Positions 16,667 to 26,125 of a stretch of 64,000 nucleotides of DNA are shown here, in pieces. The stretch is from the NCBI GenBank assembly GCA_021775555.1, contig JAJFHP010000022.1, positions 56,627 to 120,626 of the forward strand. The letters are read 5' to 3'. A program made the position numbers and the translations under genes. This stretch comes from Hyphomicrobiales bacterium. Lineage in GTDB: Bacteria > Pseudomonadota > Alphaproteobacteria > Rhizobiales > Methyloligellaceae. Numbering within the stretch: position 1 is the first letter of the stretch; each line of letters begins with the position of its first letter. The notes below the pieces were generated by a model, which searched no databases, was not told the origin of the DNA, and saw nothing but the letters and a program-made list of their open reading frames with translations.

Positions 16667-17464
16667 TTAATCCCGCCGGGCGAGGGTGGAAGCGAGCAAT
16701 CCCGCAGTTACCGCGATAATCACGGCTATGATGCCATAGAGAAGCGGGTGGTCGAAAGCGGCTGAATAAACAAACCGCTCAAAACCCTGCTTGTTGATGG
16801 TGAGCTGGCTGCGGTTATGGCTCAGCACAGTGCCTTCTCGTAACAGGTAGACATCGGTCGCATATTGGCCTACGGGCACATTGGCGGGCATATCAACCGT
16901 AGCCCTGAACAGGTTGCGGCCTACGAAGATGACGCCTTCCGGGTTATAAACATACAGACCATCCGACTGCTTAATCCGAACAACGGCTTGGCTGAAATCA
17001 CTCAGGCCCTCGGCCACCCGGCTTGAGGTTTGTGCGCCGAGAGGCCTGAATCCTAAATTCTCGAAACCCAGGCCGTAGGTGGTGAGTGTTGTTTTATTGG
17101 AAATATCCTTCAGGGACCGCGTAGACAGCACCGCATAATAACCCGGTGCATTGGCAAAGGTTTGCGCTTCACGATTGATCCAGATGCCAGCGACTTGCGA
17201 CTTCCGCCGCGCTACAATTTTTTCTTTGGGTCCCCGAATGGCGACGACCACATCATACAGCCCGGGCTCGAATTCCGTCTGCTGGCTGTTCTCAATCGTG
17301 CCAAAGATGACGATGCGCTGACCGGTAAAGTTCGACTCGATGGCAATAAAACGCGATGAGATATCCGACTCGATTTGTTCGGACGCCTGTTTTGTCTGCG
17401 CTGCAATGGATGCACAGGAAAGCCAAAGCGCGAAAAGAGTGGTGAATAGCAGGCGCCAGGTCAT
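16667..17464 (-). CDS. TIGR02186 family membrane protein
   Basis: 265 aa: signal peptide (MTWRLLFTTLFALWLSCASIAAQ), a beta-rich periplasmic domain (QRIVIFGTIENS...YDVVVAIRGP...VGRNLFRATVDMPANVPVGQYATDVYLLREG) and a C-terminal membrane anchor (HPLLYGIIAVIIAVTAGLLASTLARRD). This is the TIGR02186 family, almost always found next to a TauE/SafE transporter, as here; the ATG shares one base with the transporter stop (TGATG). It probably acts with the transporter as a periplasmic accessory. The biochemical role is unknown. Confidence 0.88.
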   Translation of the reverse strand: MTWRLLFTTLFALWLSCASIAAQTKQASEQIESDISSRFIAIESNFTGQRIVIFGTIENSQQTEFEPGLYDVVVAIRGPKEKIVARRKSQVAGIWINREAQTFANAPGYYAVLSTRSLKDISNKTTLTTYGLGFENLGFRPLGAQTSSRVAEGLSDFSQAVVRIKQSDGLYVYNPEGVIFVGRNLFRATVDMPANVPVGQYATDVYLLREGTVLSHNRSQLTINKQGFERFVYSAAFDHPLLYGIIAVIIAVTAGLLASTLARRD

Positions 17465-18393
17465 CAGTGACCCCCGAACGCCGGGCCGATGCTGAACAGC
17501 TCGTCCGGCTCGAGAACGAGATCGAACGCCAGGCGCAAGCATACGCCAAGCACCATCAGGGCCAGCAGGGCGCGCAACTGTTCACCCTTGAGATTTTGAC
17601 CAGCCCTGGCGCCGAATTGGGCGCCGATAACACCGCCGATCATCAACACAAGCGCTAGCAGCACATCAACCGTTTGGTTGGTCGCTGAATGAAGGATCGT
17701 GACCATGGCGGTGACGAAGATGATCTGAAACAGGGACGTTCCGATCACCACATTTGTCGGCACGCGCAGCAGGTAGATCATCGCCGGCACCATGATAAAC
17801 CCGCCACCAACGCCCATGATGGCAGCGAGCAGACCAACAAAGGCACCAATGAGGAGTGGTGGAATGGCACTGATATAAAGCTTGGAGCGCTGGAACCGCA
17901 TCTTGAACGGCATTCCATGGATCCAGTTATGCTGGCCGGGGCGGCGCGCAGGCACCGGGTTTCCGGCTCTGGCGCGGCGGATGGCGCGCAGGCTTTCAAT
18001 CATCATCAGGGACCCGATGATGCCAAGAAACGTCACGTAACTTAGTGAAATGATGAGGTCGACCTGGCCGGTCTGGCGCAGCACCTTGACCAATTGTACG
18101 CCAACGATTGCGCCGGCGATGCCGCCCACGAGCAGCACCGTACCCATCTTTATATCCACATTGTTTCGCCGCCATTGCGCCAGCGCGCCCGACACGGAAG
18201 AGGCGACAATCTGGTTGGCCTCGGTGGCGACGGCAACGGCAGGCGGAATGCCTGAAAAAATCAGCAGGGGAGTCATGAGAAACCCGCCACCCACACCGAA
18301 CATGCCCGAAAGGAATCCGACCGCTCCTCCCATCCCCAGAATGACCAGGAGATTCACCGACATTTCGGCGATTGGAAGATAAATTTCGAACAT
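17464..18393 (-). CDS. TauE/SafE family anion exporter
   Basis: Membrane permease of the TSUP family with the two half-motifs GAVGFLSGMFGVGGGFLMTPLLIF and VGLLAAIMGVGGGFIMVPAMIYLL, each the start of a four-helix half. The ATG at 18393 (MFEIYLPIAEMSVNLL) fits the family; the track start adds 23 unlikely residues. Partnered with the TIGR02186 protein in an overlapping two-gene operon, a pairing seen across Rhizobiales and linked to sulfite or organosulfonate export. About 309 aa. Substrate inferred only from family. Confidence 0.92.
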   Translation of the reverse strand: MFEIYLPIAEMSVNLLVILGMGGAVGFLSGMFGVGGGFLMTPLLIFSGIPPAVAVATEANQIVASSVSGALAQWRRNNVDIKMGTVLLVGGIAGAIVGVQLVKVLRQTGQVDLIISLSYVTFLGIIGSLMMIESLRAIRRARAGNPVPARRPGQHNWIHGMPFKMRFQRSKLYISAIPPLLIGAFVGLLAAIMGVGGGFIMVPAMIYLLRVPTNVVIGTSLFQIIFVTAMVTILHSATNQTVDVLLALVLMIGGVIGAQFGARAGQNLKGEQLRALLALMVLGVCLRLAFDLVLEPDELFSIGPAFGGH

Positions 18394-18619
18394 GGATCGG
18401 CGCTTGTCTTGCGGGCGCATTGCCTTGGGCGCGGAACTTTTCCAAGACAGGGTGAGTATCACCCCGACCGGTCATAGCCGAGTGTCCGGGCAATGCCTGA
18501 CTGACGCTTCTTAAACGCCCGGTACGGCCATAAGTCAATGGGCCGATCGTGTTAATTATTGAAACTAAGTGTCTCGTCTGGTGGGACGCCTGGAAGCGCG
18601 ACTTCAACCAGGAAGACCG

Positions 18620-21514
18620 TTAACTGCTGAGAGCCTCAAGTTTCTTCAACAGGACAGGCGTGACTTTGCCAGTTTTCGAAAATCCCGAACGCTGCTCGAA
18701 CCTGCGGATAGCAGTCATTGTCTGGGGGCCGAGTTTGCCATCCGGCACACCTGCGTCATATCCGAGCTTGTTGAGCAGAAATTGCGCCCTGGCGATCAGT
18801 GCGGGGTCACCGCTATTCAGTTTTGTATCCGTTCGGGCATTGCTCCAGCCGCCGCGCGGCGGGCCTGAGCGGTTCGCGGCTTCATTTACAGCGGCCGGCT
18901 TCCAGCGCTGAATGATCTTTTTGACGGCAGCGAGGGAGCGTGCCGGCAAACGCGTGTGGAGTGCTTCGCGCCGCTTCCGGGCCTCCGTGTCTCCCTGACG
19001 TGCAGCGAGGGTAAACCACTTATAGGCTTCGGCGGTGTTCTTCTTCGTGCCCAGGCCGCTTTCATACAGGATACCCAGATTGAACTGGCTGTCAGCCAGG
19101 CCGCGGCGCGCCGCTTCGAGGAACCAGTTCTTCGCCGAGGCGTAATCAGGGCTGCGGGGCTCGGGCCGCGTATAGAGGACCGCGAGATTGTGCATGGCCC
19201 GGACATTGCCGAGTTCTGCGGCACGCCTGTACCAGGTCCGCGCCATCCCAAGATCCTTTTTCACGCCCTGTCCTCGTTCATACAGCGCGGCAAGCCGGTA
19301 CTGAGCTGGGGCGAACCCGCTGGCCGCGGCGCGGTTGTACCACTTCGCTGCCTTTTTCAGACTTTTGGGTACGCCGGTTCCCTTGGCAAAACGTGAAGCA
19401 ATCTCGACCTGGGCCGCGGGGTTGCCGCGTGTGGCTGCAATACGCAGCGAGTGCGGGCCAATACGCGCCGGGGGCATTACTGTTTGTCCGGCGCCGGACT
19501 CCCGGGTGATCTCGTTGGCACGTGCGCTGTCAACCGGGCTGGTGTTGGCGGGTGTGGGCCTTGGTTTGACACCTAGCGCCGGGACTCTTTTCGGCAATTG
19601 CATCAGCGCCTGTCTGGGTTCGGTTTGAGCCGGGGGGACAAGAGCGGGTGCAGTTGCATTCGAAGATGTTTGCGAGCGTGGCGCCGGGGCACGGCTGGCT
19701 GGCTCCTTGATTTCCACTGAAACGCCGGGTAATTGCTGACGTCCGGCATTTGGCGGCAGGGAAGCCAGCAGCGTGGCGGTGGAGATTGGCTGCGCTGACG
19801 GGTACAGCACTGATGTTGATTTTTGAGCAGGGGCTGAGGCCGGGATTAGCTGGCTTGTCCGGGTTTCGGTCGCTGCCGGGTGGGTGGCCTGAGCAGGTGT
19901 CTCAGTCCCGTTCATCAAGCGCTGGGAATTCTGCTTGGGTGCTGCCGCCTTCGGTGCGGGCGCAGGTGTGGCGGTTTTGTTACCCGGAGCCGTGCCGGGT
20001 ACCATTGCGGGTGATTGCGGCGTGATAATTTGCGACGTGCCAACCACAGGTGCGCGTGAATTTGATTTCAGCCGGGCATAAAGCAGTCCGGCGCTCACAA
20101 GCAGCAGGCCGACTGCCGCCATGACAAGAACGGGCCGTGGACGTTTGGAGTCGGTAGACTGTGCTTGCGCGGGCATTCCAGCCATGCGCGCTTTGGAGCG
20201 GCTGGACGATTTGACTGGCCGTGGTGCGGGCTCCTGGGCAGAGGCCGCCGCAGCAGCTCGGCGCGCAGAAGCGATAAAGTCATTTTCAGCCTCGAAAGTC
20301 GGCTCTACACGCCTCTGGGGCGCCGCTTGACGAGCTGCTTTGTGTCTTGCACCAGGTTTGCCCGGCGCGGGCTGATAGTCGGGTATTGTGGCGCCGAGCT
20401 GGTCTGTTGCGGTTGCTGGCTGGCCCGGTTTTGTGACAGGCGCTTTTTCCGGTGCCGGTGGTTCATCTATCCAGACTTCGGCATAGTCTTCCGGAGCAGG
20501 TTGCGCCGGCAAATCCGGTAAGGACACTTCATGGTCACCAGCCATTGCCGTGTCATCCGGGTGGTCATGGGGTGCGTCACCCGTTTCCATGTTGGCTGCC
20601 AGCGAATGCAAAGCGTCATTCATGGCCTCGAGTGTGCCAACGGTACGGGCGTCCATCGCGCTGGCATTTTCGTTCAACGCGTGCAGGGCCTGTTCAATGG
20701 CATCAAGCCGGGCATGGTCACTGCCATTTCCCGGGGCACTGGCGGATTGGGCCCAGTTCATGAGGCTAGCCAGATGACTTTCAATGGCCTCGACTCTTTC
20801 GTAATTCTGCCGCGCATCGGAAAAACCTGCGGAGAGCGCATGCAGCTGGGATTCAATCCCCTGCAGCGCAGCTATGTCGTTTTTGGTGGCAAGCGCTGAA
20901 TCGAACTTGCGCGCAAGATCGTCCATGCGGTGGGTCAGAACATCAAATTCGCTTACCGGTGCACGTTCCGCGAGCGAGCGCTCCAGCCGTGCAGTGACAT
21001 CGGCAAAATCGTCGTTGAGCCGGGCATTGCCGAAATAGGATTCCGGACCGTCATCATTGGCGCTGGAAAAACCGGTCATACGGTGCTCAAGACCCTCTAA
21101 AGGCACCTCGTTCTGGGCCCTGTGCGCGGCGCCGGCTTCATTAACCTGCGCGGCGAGTGAAGACGCCTGCTCACGCACGCGGTCCAATGCATCGCCCGTA
21201 TTCTCCGGTTGCGTACCACGCGCGGTGTTCGCCCTATGTGAGAGGTCGTGAAGTCGTTGGTTTAAATCGTCCAGCGCGTTGGTATAACGCTGATCACTTT
21301 CATCGAGACGGCCCATGAGTTTCCCCAAAAGTGCCTCGACCTTATCCATCGATGTTGCTTGTGCTGCCGGTTGTGCAGAAGCCTTCCGGCGTGTGTCCTG
21401 CTTGGGCATATTGATCTGGATTGCGGGTGGTTCTGAGGGACGAGCCGGTTTGTTTCTGACCTTAGGCGGCCTCTGGCCGGGTCTCCCGGTAGTCAAATCT
21501 GATTTAGTGGTCAT
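18620..21514 (-). CDS. PodJ-like cell-polarity protein (coiled coil, Sel1 repeats, peptidoglycan-binding domain)
   Basis: 964 aa: a cytoplasmic N-terminal half with coiled-coil heptads (about 55-300, DKVEALLGKLMGRLDESDQRYTNALDDLNQRL and similar), a Pro/Ala-rich linker, one transmembrane helix (about 458-480, PVLVMAAVGLLLVSAGLLYARL), a Pro/Ala/Thr-rich periplasmic linker, about four Sel1-like repeats (about 695-855, e.g. AKWYNRAAASGFAPAQYRLAALYERGQGV) and a C-terminal PG_binding_1 domain (about 905-962, LNKLGYDAGVPDGKLGPQTMTAIRRFEQRSG). This exact order is that of PodJ of Caulobacter and PodJ-like 'localization factor PodJL' of Rhizobiales, which recruit pole-specific machinery. Function inferred from architecture. 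The long plus-strand ORFs here are shadows. Confidence 0.85.
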   Translation of the reverse strand: MTTKSDLTTGRPGQRPPKVRNKPARPSEPPAIQINMPKQDTRRKASAQPAAQATSMDKVEALLGKLMGRLDESDQRYTNALDDLNQRLHDLSHRANTARGTQPENTGDALDRVREQASSLAAQVNEAGAAHRAQNEVPLEGLEHRMTGFSSANDDGPESYFGNARLNDDFADVTARLERSLAERAPVSEFDVLTHRMDDLARKFDSALATKNDIAALQGIESQLHALSAGFSDARQNYERVEAIESHLASLMNWAQSASAPGNGSDHARLDAIEQALHALNENASAMDARTVGTLEAMNDALHSLAANMETGDAPHDHPDDTAMAGDHEVSLPDLPAQPAPEDYAEVWIDEPPAPEKAPVTKPGQPATATDQLGATIPDYQPAPGKPGARHKAARQAAPQRRVEPTFEAENDFIASARRAAAAASAQEPAPRPVKSSSRSKARMAGMPAQAQSTDSKRPRPVLVMAAVGLLLVSAGLLYARLKSNSRAPVVGTSQIITPQSPAMVPGTAPGNKTATPAPAPKAAAPKQNSQRLMNGTETPAQATHPAATETRTSQLIPASAPAQKSTSVLYPSAQPISTATLLASLPPNAGRQQLPGVSVEIKEPASRAPAPRSQTSSNATAPALVPPAQTEPRQALMQLPKRVPALGVKPRPTPANTSPVDSARANEITRESGAGQTVMPPARIGPHSLRIAATRGNPAAQVEIASRFAKGTGVPKSLKKAAKWYNRAAASGFAPAQYRLAALYERGQGVKKDLGMARTWYRRAAELGNVRAMHNLAVLYTRPEPRSPDYASAKNWFLEAARRGLADSQFNLGILYESGLGTKKNTAEAYKWFTLAARQGDTEARKRREALHTRLPARSLAAVKKIIQRWKPAAVNEAANRSGPPRGGWSNARTDTKLNSGDPALIARAQFLLNKLGYDAGVPDGKLGPQTMTAIRRFEQRSGFSKTGKVTPVLLKKLEALSS

Positions 21515-21840
21515 CCCAACTCCAGATGGCTCAACGCCTCGGCTGCTGCTCCGCTACTCATCTTTTTCAGGGATGACGGAAGCTGCATGTTCACGTGGTT
21601 GCCCTGCCGCATGAGCAGCGCGAAATCTCAAATGTCCGGAACGCGGTACCTGGATGGACGTATTCAGTGCCCCACGGTTTCAGTTGCCGGTAAATATTAA
21701 GTTAAGTCCGATGCCATTCTGGGACGGGATCGAGCGGATTGCAGGCTTGCCAAGAGGGTCCCGGGCGGTCACTTTTCAAGGCGGGACGTACAGAAGTTTA
21801 CCCGCGATACCCGGACTGACCGTTTGGAGAGAGGTTAGAA
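21515..21840. other. Intergenic region, no gene recognised
   Basis: About 330 bases between the divergent PodJ-like gene and the secreted-protein gene. It must hold both promoters. No stable RNA or ORF with support was seen; GAGAGAGG just before 21841 is the ribosome-binding site of the next gene. Confidence 0.4.
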
Positions 21841-22281
21841 ATGCGCACAAGCATCGCCATTTCAGTAGTGCTCACGATGATTGCCGCTGTTCCTGTGATA
21901 GCGCAGGAGACAACTCCCGGGCGCTTCACCATGACGCCTTCAGGAGAGGACATGCTGCGCCTCGATACGAAAACGGGCGCGGTTTCACGTTGTGCGCGTG
22001 AAGCAGGCAACTGGGTCTGCAAGGGTGTCGCCGATGATCAGAGCGCGCTGCAGAATGAGATCGATCGCTTGAGTGTTGAGAATGAGCGTTTGCGGGCGGA
22101 ACTTGCGCGAGCCGGGCTTGAAGCGGCGCCTGGTGAGTCTCCGCAGCCCGATGCCTCGCGATCCTGGCTTCCCGATGACGTCCAGGTGGAAGAATTTATG
22201 AGTTTCTTCAAAAAAATAATGCGCCGGTTCAAGCAAATGGCCGATGATATGCAGGGCGAGGCCTCGCCGGACCGGCCCTGA
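21841..22281 (+). CDS. Periplasmic coiled-coil hypothetical protein
   Basis: 146 aa with a clear signal peptide (MRTSIAISVVLTMIAAVPVIAQ), a short domain with two Cys (TGAVSRCAREAGNWVCKGV) that reads like a beta-hairpin stabilised by a disulfide, a coiled coil (ALQNEIDRLSVENERLRAELARAG) and an acidic/basic tail. The 'M-x-P-x-D-G-x-x-R-L-D-T-x-T-G-x-x-S-x-C' layout is common in small alphaproteobacterial secreted proteins. Function unknown. The stop is followed one base later by the YjbQ gene start, so the two form an operon. Confidence 0.75.
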   Translation: MRTSIAISVVLTMIAAVPVIAQETTPGRFTMTPSGEDMLRLDTKTGAVSRCAREAGNWVCKGVADDQSALQNEIDRLSVENERLRAELARAGLEAAPGESPQPDASRSWLPDDVQVEEFMSFFKKIMRRFKQMADDMQGEASPDRP

Positions 22282-22282
22282 C

Positions 22283-22726
22283 ATGATCAAACCCGTTACG
22301 CAGCATGCCGGTCACGAATTGATTTTCGAAACCCGGCGGCCCGGCTTCACCGACATAACTGGTGAGATCAACGCCTGGCTTGCATCAGAAGGCGTGCATG
22401 ACGGGTTGCTCACGCTTTTTATTGCGCACACGTCTGCTTCGCTCACGATCCAGGAAAATGCCGACCCTGACGTGCTGCATGATCTCACTGATGCGCTGGA
22501 GCGTATCGCACCGCGTGGCCATACGTATCGACACTCACTTGAGGGCAGTGACGACATGCCCGCACATATCAAGGCTATGGTGACATCGACAAGCCTGTCA
22601 GTACCCGTGCAGGGGGGGCGTATGGCGCTTGGCACATGGCAGGGGGTCTACCTGGTGGAGCACCGGGACGCGCCGCACCGCCGCCGGGTCGTGCTCACTT
22701 TTTTGGGAACTGTGTCTGGCGAGTGA
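22283..22726 (+). CDS. YjbQ / UPF0047 family protein (secondary thiamine-phosphate synthase-like)
   Basis: 147-residue trimeric beta-fold protein of the UPF0047/YjbQ family; some members have weak thiamine-phosphate synthase activity, but the main role is unknown. Family motifs: TDITGEINAWL, FIAHTSASLTIQENADPDVLHDL, the metal-binding HSLEGSDDMPAHIKAMVTSTSLSVPVQGGRMALGTWQGVYLVEHRD. The ATG at 22283 comes directly after the upstream gene's stop; the track ORF starts earlier without support. Confidence 0.92.
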   Translation: MIKPVTQHAGHELIFETRRPGFTDITGEINAWLASEGVHDGLLTLFIAHTSASLTIQENADPDVLHDLTDALERIAPRGHTYRHSLEGSDDMPAHIKAMVTSTSLSVPVQGGRMALGTWQGVYLVEHRDAPHRRRVVLTFLGTVSGE

Positions 22727-22734
22727 GCATTTTC

Positions 22735-23697
22735 TCAGGACGCTGCATCGGGTCCAAATGCCCGGGTGGCACTAACCAACTCATGGATAATACCGGGTTC
22801 GGTCATGGCATGGCCTGAATCCGGCACAATCTTCAATTTTGCATCCGGCCAGGCTTTTGCCAGTTCCCAGGCGCTCTTGAGCGGGGTCACCACATCGTAA
22901 CGGCCATGCACGATGATGCCGGGAATACCCTTGAGAAGATGGGCGTTGGCAATCAACTGACCGTCCGTTTCCAGAAATCCTTCATTCACGAAATAGTGGC
23001 ACTCGATCCGGGCAAAGGCGAGGGCATAGTTGTCTGAAGCAAAATTCTTGACCCGCTCTTCGTTGGGAAGCAGTGAAAGCGTTGTGCCCTCCCACACGCT
23101 CCAGGCGCGCGCCGCTTCAAGCTGTATATCAGGGTCATTGCCCGTGAGCCGTTTGTGATAGGCACTGAGCATATCGTCGCGCTCTTCTTCAGGGATCGGC
23201 GCCAGGTAGGCCTCGAAGGCATCTGGGTGAATCCAGCTTGTGCCTTCCTGGTAGAACCATTCGATTTCACTGCGTCTCAGCGTGAAAATACCGCGCAGTA
23301 TGAGTTGATTCACACGCTCGGGGTGAGTTTGCGCATAGGCAAGCGAGAGGGTCGACCCCCACGAGCCGCCAAGCAGCTGCCAGCTCTCAAGCCCCAGATT
23401 CTCGCGCAACCTCTCCATGTCTGCCACCAGATCCCATGTGGTGTTTTCTTCCAGCTCCGCATGGGGCGTAGAGCGGCCGCAGCCGCGCTGGTCGAGCAGG
23501 ATAATGCGGTAATGGGCAGGGTCATGATACCGGCGCATGGTAGGATTCGAACCGCCACCAGGCCCCCCATGAACCATCAGGACAGCCGGACCTTCCGGAT
23601 TGCCGCATTCCTCATAATAGATTTCGTGGAGGTCGGAGACCTTGAGCCGCCCTCTGTTATAGGGCGCTATTTCAGGATAGAGGCTAAGTTGAGACAT
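22735..23697 (-). CDS. pip: Proline iminopeptidase (alpha/beta hydrolase)
   Basis: 320-residue prolyl aminopeptidase of peptidase family S33, removing N-terminal proline from peptides in the cytoplasm. The fold markers are complete: oxyanion motif MVHGGPGGGSNPTMRRYHDP, DQRGCGRSTPH, nucleophile elbow LLGGSWGSTLSLAYAQ, catalytic Asp in HGRYDVVTP and His in DSGHAM. The ATG at 23697 gives MSQLSLYPEIAPY, the usual N-terminus; its first 14 bases overlap the symporter stop, and the track start is a GTG slightly upstream. Confidence 0.95.
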   Translation of the reverse strand: MSQLSLYPEIAPYNRGRLKVSDLHEIYYEECGNPEGPAVLMVHGGPGGGSNPTMRRYHDPAHYRIILLDQRGCGRSTPHAELEENTTWDLVADMERLRENLGLESWQLLGGSWGSTLSLAYAQTHPERVNQLILRGIFTLRRSEIEWFYQEGTSWIHPDAFEAYLAPIPEEERDDMLSAYHKRLTGNDPDIQLEAARAWSVWEGTTLSLLPNEERVKNFASDNYALAFARIECHYFVNEGFLETDGQLIANAHLLKGIPGIIVHGRYDVVTPLKSAWELAKAWPDAKLKIVPDSGHAMTEPGIIHELVSATRAFGPDAAS

Positions 23698-25576
23698 CTT
23701 GAGAACCTTCACGCTCCGTCATAGGCAGTTCAGGCCGGTTCCTGAGAGGTGCCAGCCGCATGGCCTTGTCAAACAGGGCCTCGCCGCTCGGGTCGCGCAT
23801 GTCGTCGGCAAGAGCTTCCATCTCGGGTGTGGGTTTTGGCGTGGCAAGGCTAACCGCGATACCCGAAACGAGCCCTGCTGGAACGCCAAGCACGCCAGCG
23901 AGCAAACCGCTCAGTTCGGGCCACAGCGCTCCGCTGCCTGAAAGCTGAAGCGCCATGTGTGCACCGGCTATGCCGGCCCCCACCAGCATGGCCGCCAGCA
24001 CGCCCCACTTGGTCGTGCGTTTCCACCATATAGAAAGCAGTAGGGCCGGGAGAAAAGCCGCACCTGCGAGAGACATCGCACTGATGGCGGCCCGCAGTAC
24101 GTCAAAATCATTCGTGGTTACGAACCACGCCGTACCCAGGGCGAGCGTTGCTATGGCAACGCGGGCGACGATCATTCTCTTGCCGGGTGTCGCGGTTCGG
24201 TGAAGCATGCCGTAATAGAGATCATCGCTGATCGCCGTACCAGCAGCAAAGGCATGGGCTGCCCCCGCTGCCAGGGTTGCCGCGATACCGGCCGTGGCGG
24301 CGAACACCACCAGAATAAACGGAAGCCCGGCCATGATCGGCAGCGCCAGGGCTACGCCATCACGCGATACCAGCAACTCCGCGGCGCTGATCACACCGTC
24401 CCCATTCCGGTCTGAGAAATTCGCAAGCCCGGCGTCCCGTAAGCCACCAATCCAGCCCGGCAACTGCGATGGAGTGACTCCCACGATTTGCTGAAGGGTA
24501 AGGTATTTCGCGAATACTGCGTAGGCCGGTGCGGTAATCAGGAACAGGCCGAGAAACAGGGTGCCCCAGCCCATCAACCGACGCGATTGCAGGGTATGGG
24601 TCGCCGTACCCGACCGCAGCAGCAGGCTAGGCATTGCCGCAGTACCGGCCAGAAGGCAAAATACGAGCAGCACAAAATTTGTTCTGGAGATAGCTCCAAA
24701 AGCCTGCAGGAACGGTTTTGTCGCCGGCTCGGGGCGCTCACCCGGGAGCCCGCCCAGAAGAGGCGCCGGAGATGTGGGAGAGGCGCCCAGCGTCACCTCG
24801 TTGATGGAAGTTTGCTCCAGCAATCCGCCATAGGTGAGTTGCGGCAATGGCAGGTTGGTGACCTGTATGGACACAACGACCAGTGGCACCATCAGCCCGG
24901 CCAGCACCACCAGATATTGAACACTCTGCGTCCAGGTGAGCGAGCGCAGCCCACCCAGGACGAGGGTGAGAATAATGAAGCCCGCGCCGCAGATCACCGC
25001 GATTTCAAAGGAGACGGATGCGAACAAAGACGTCACGAACGCACCGATGCGCAATTCCGCTGCCAGAAGAATGATTGCAGGTGGCATCAGTAACAGCGCT
25101 CCGACTGCACCCAGCAGCGGGCTTTTGAAACGCAGCCGGAAGAAACCTGGCAAAGTATAAGCGCCCGTTTTGCGCAAATAGGGCACGAACAGGACAGCGG
25201 CAAGTGCGAATCCGGAAATCCAGCCAATGGCCAGCGCCAGCGCGTCAAAGCCGATGAGGTACAGGCAGCCGGTAAGCGCGAACAACCCGACGCCTCCGAT
25301 GGCAGTCACCGCAAGAGCAAGGCCGCCGAACACCGGCGGGATGCGCCGGCTCACGGAAAAAAACTCGTGCAGGTCCAGAGTTCGCGTCAAGGCAGCGACA
25401 ATGAGATACAGCAGCAGAGGCACCAGGATCATCGTGTGGCTCAGCCAAAGCTTGCGTGCACCGAGTTGTTCCAGCAGCGCCAGCACCAGCAGCAAAGCCA
25501 GGAAAGCGCTTGCGAAGATTGCGTAATGGGTTCCCAGGCGCGGGTTCAGTGGTCGGTATTGACTTTGTAGTGACAT
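23684..25576 (-). CDS. Sodium:solute symporter (acetate-type, VC_2705/ActP subfamily)
   Basis: About 630 residues with some 13-14 transmembrane helices of the SSS family. It is paired with a DUF4212 small subunit, which marks the VC_2705-type acetate/short-chain acid symporters. TM start LGTHYAIFASAFLALLLVLALLEQLGA; SSS core RIPPVFGGLALAVTAIGGVGLFALTGCLYLIGFDALALAIGW; late motif AGIAATLAAGAAHAFAAGTAISDDLYY. A loop at about residues 388-399 (DRNGDGVISAAE) fits the EF-hand calcium-binding pattern exactly. ATG at 25576 is preferred over the track start 34 codons upstream. Adjacent CrbS/CrbR-like regulators suggest acetate uptake control. Confidence 0.88.
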   Translation of the reverse strand: MSLQSQYRPLNPRLGTHYAIFASAFLALLLVLALLEQLGARKLWLSHTMILVPLLLYLIVAALTRTLDLHEFFSVSRRIPPVFGGLALAVTAIGGVGLFALTGCLYLIGFDALALAIGWISGFALAAVLFVPYLRKTGAYTLPGFFRLRFKSPLLGAVGALLLMPPAIILLAAELRIGAFVTSLFASVSFEIAVICGAGFIILTLVLGGLRSLTWTQSVQYLVVLAGLMVPLVVVSIQVTNLPLPQLTYGGLLEQTSINEVTLGASPTSPAPLLGGLPGERPEPATKPFLQAFGAISRTNFVLLVFCLLAGTAAMPSLLLRSGTATHTLQSRRLMGWGTLFLGLFLITAPAYAVFAKYLTLQQIVGVTPSQLPGWIGGLRDAGLANFSDRNGDGVISAAELLVSRDGVALALPIMAGLPFILVVFAATAGIAATLAAGAAHAFAAGTAISDDLYYGMLHRTATPGKRMIVARVAIATLALGTAWFVTTNDFDVLRAAISAMSLAGAAFLPALLLSIWWKRTTKWGVLAAMLVGAGIAGAHMALQLSGSGALWPELSGLLAGVLGVPAGLVSGIAVSLATPKPTPEMEALADDMRDPSGEALFDKAMRLAPLRNRPELPMTEREGSQDVST

Positions 25577-25604
25577 GATTAAAAGTCCGGAGCCCCAGGG
25601 TTGC

Positions 25605-25865
25605 CTACAGATCTTCCGTGGCGCCAAATTTGCGGTCGGTTTCAGCTTGACGGCTGCCAGACCAGTAGACTGAAACAATCAGAACTAACATCACACCTTG
25701 CGCGGCGAAGAAATAGCCAAGTGGAAAGCTCAGCAGGGTATCCGTGTTGAGTTCAGCCGTGAACAAGGGCAGCACGAAGGCGCATATTACAATTAATGCC
25801 ACCATGCCGAGAGCCAGAAGAAACGTTTGCAGCCAGTAGCGCGGGCGTTGTTCATCATCGATCAT
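25605..25865 (-). CDS. DUF4212 small subunit of the sodium:solute symporter
   Basis: 86-residue protein with two transmembrane helices (LQTFLLALGMVALIVICAFVLPLF and YFFAAQGVMLVLIVSVYW) and the family-conserved ETDRKFG tail of DUF4212 (TIGR03647). Such subunits accompany VC_2705-type SSS symporters. ATG at 25865 follows AAAGG; the track ORF start at 26015 runs 50 codons upstream through a region without coding features. Co-transcribed with the symporter (28-base gap). Confidence 0.92.
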   Translation of the reverse strand: MIDDEQRPRYWLQTFLLALGMVALIVICAFVLPLFTAELNTDTLLSFPLGYFFAAQGVMLVLIVSVYWSGSRQAETDRKFGATEDL

Positions 25866-26125
25866 GACGGACCTTTGAATTTGTCCCTTATATTTTTCAC
25901 CGGATCGGGGCGGGAGTAAGGTCCTAACAGTCTTGTCTCTGCATGCATAGCTTTCATGAAAATTGCCAGACAGGTGCAGAAACGGGCAGATCACAAGACA
26001 AGCCGTTTTGACCATTGAATTTGCTGAATTTTACGATTTACATTGTCATGATATACGTGACTTGGGGGAAACGGGACGGATTGCCCCGTCAAGGTGTCAG
26101 CCGTCCTGAGATGAAAGGCCGAGAA

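Noticed and set aside
24488-25093. 201-aa plus-strand ORF opposite the symporter
   Set aside because: Antisense to conserved transmembrane helices; Q/R-rich composition is that of a shadow.
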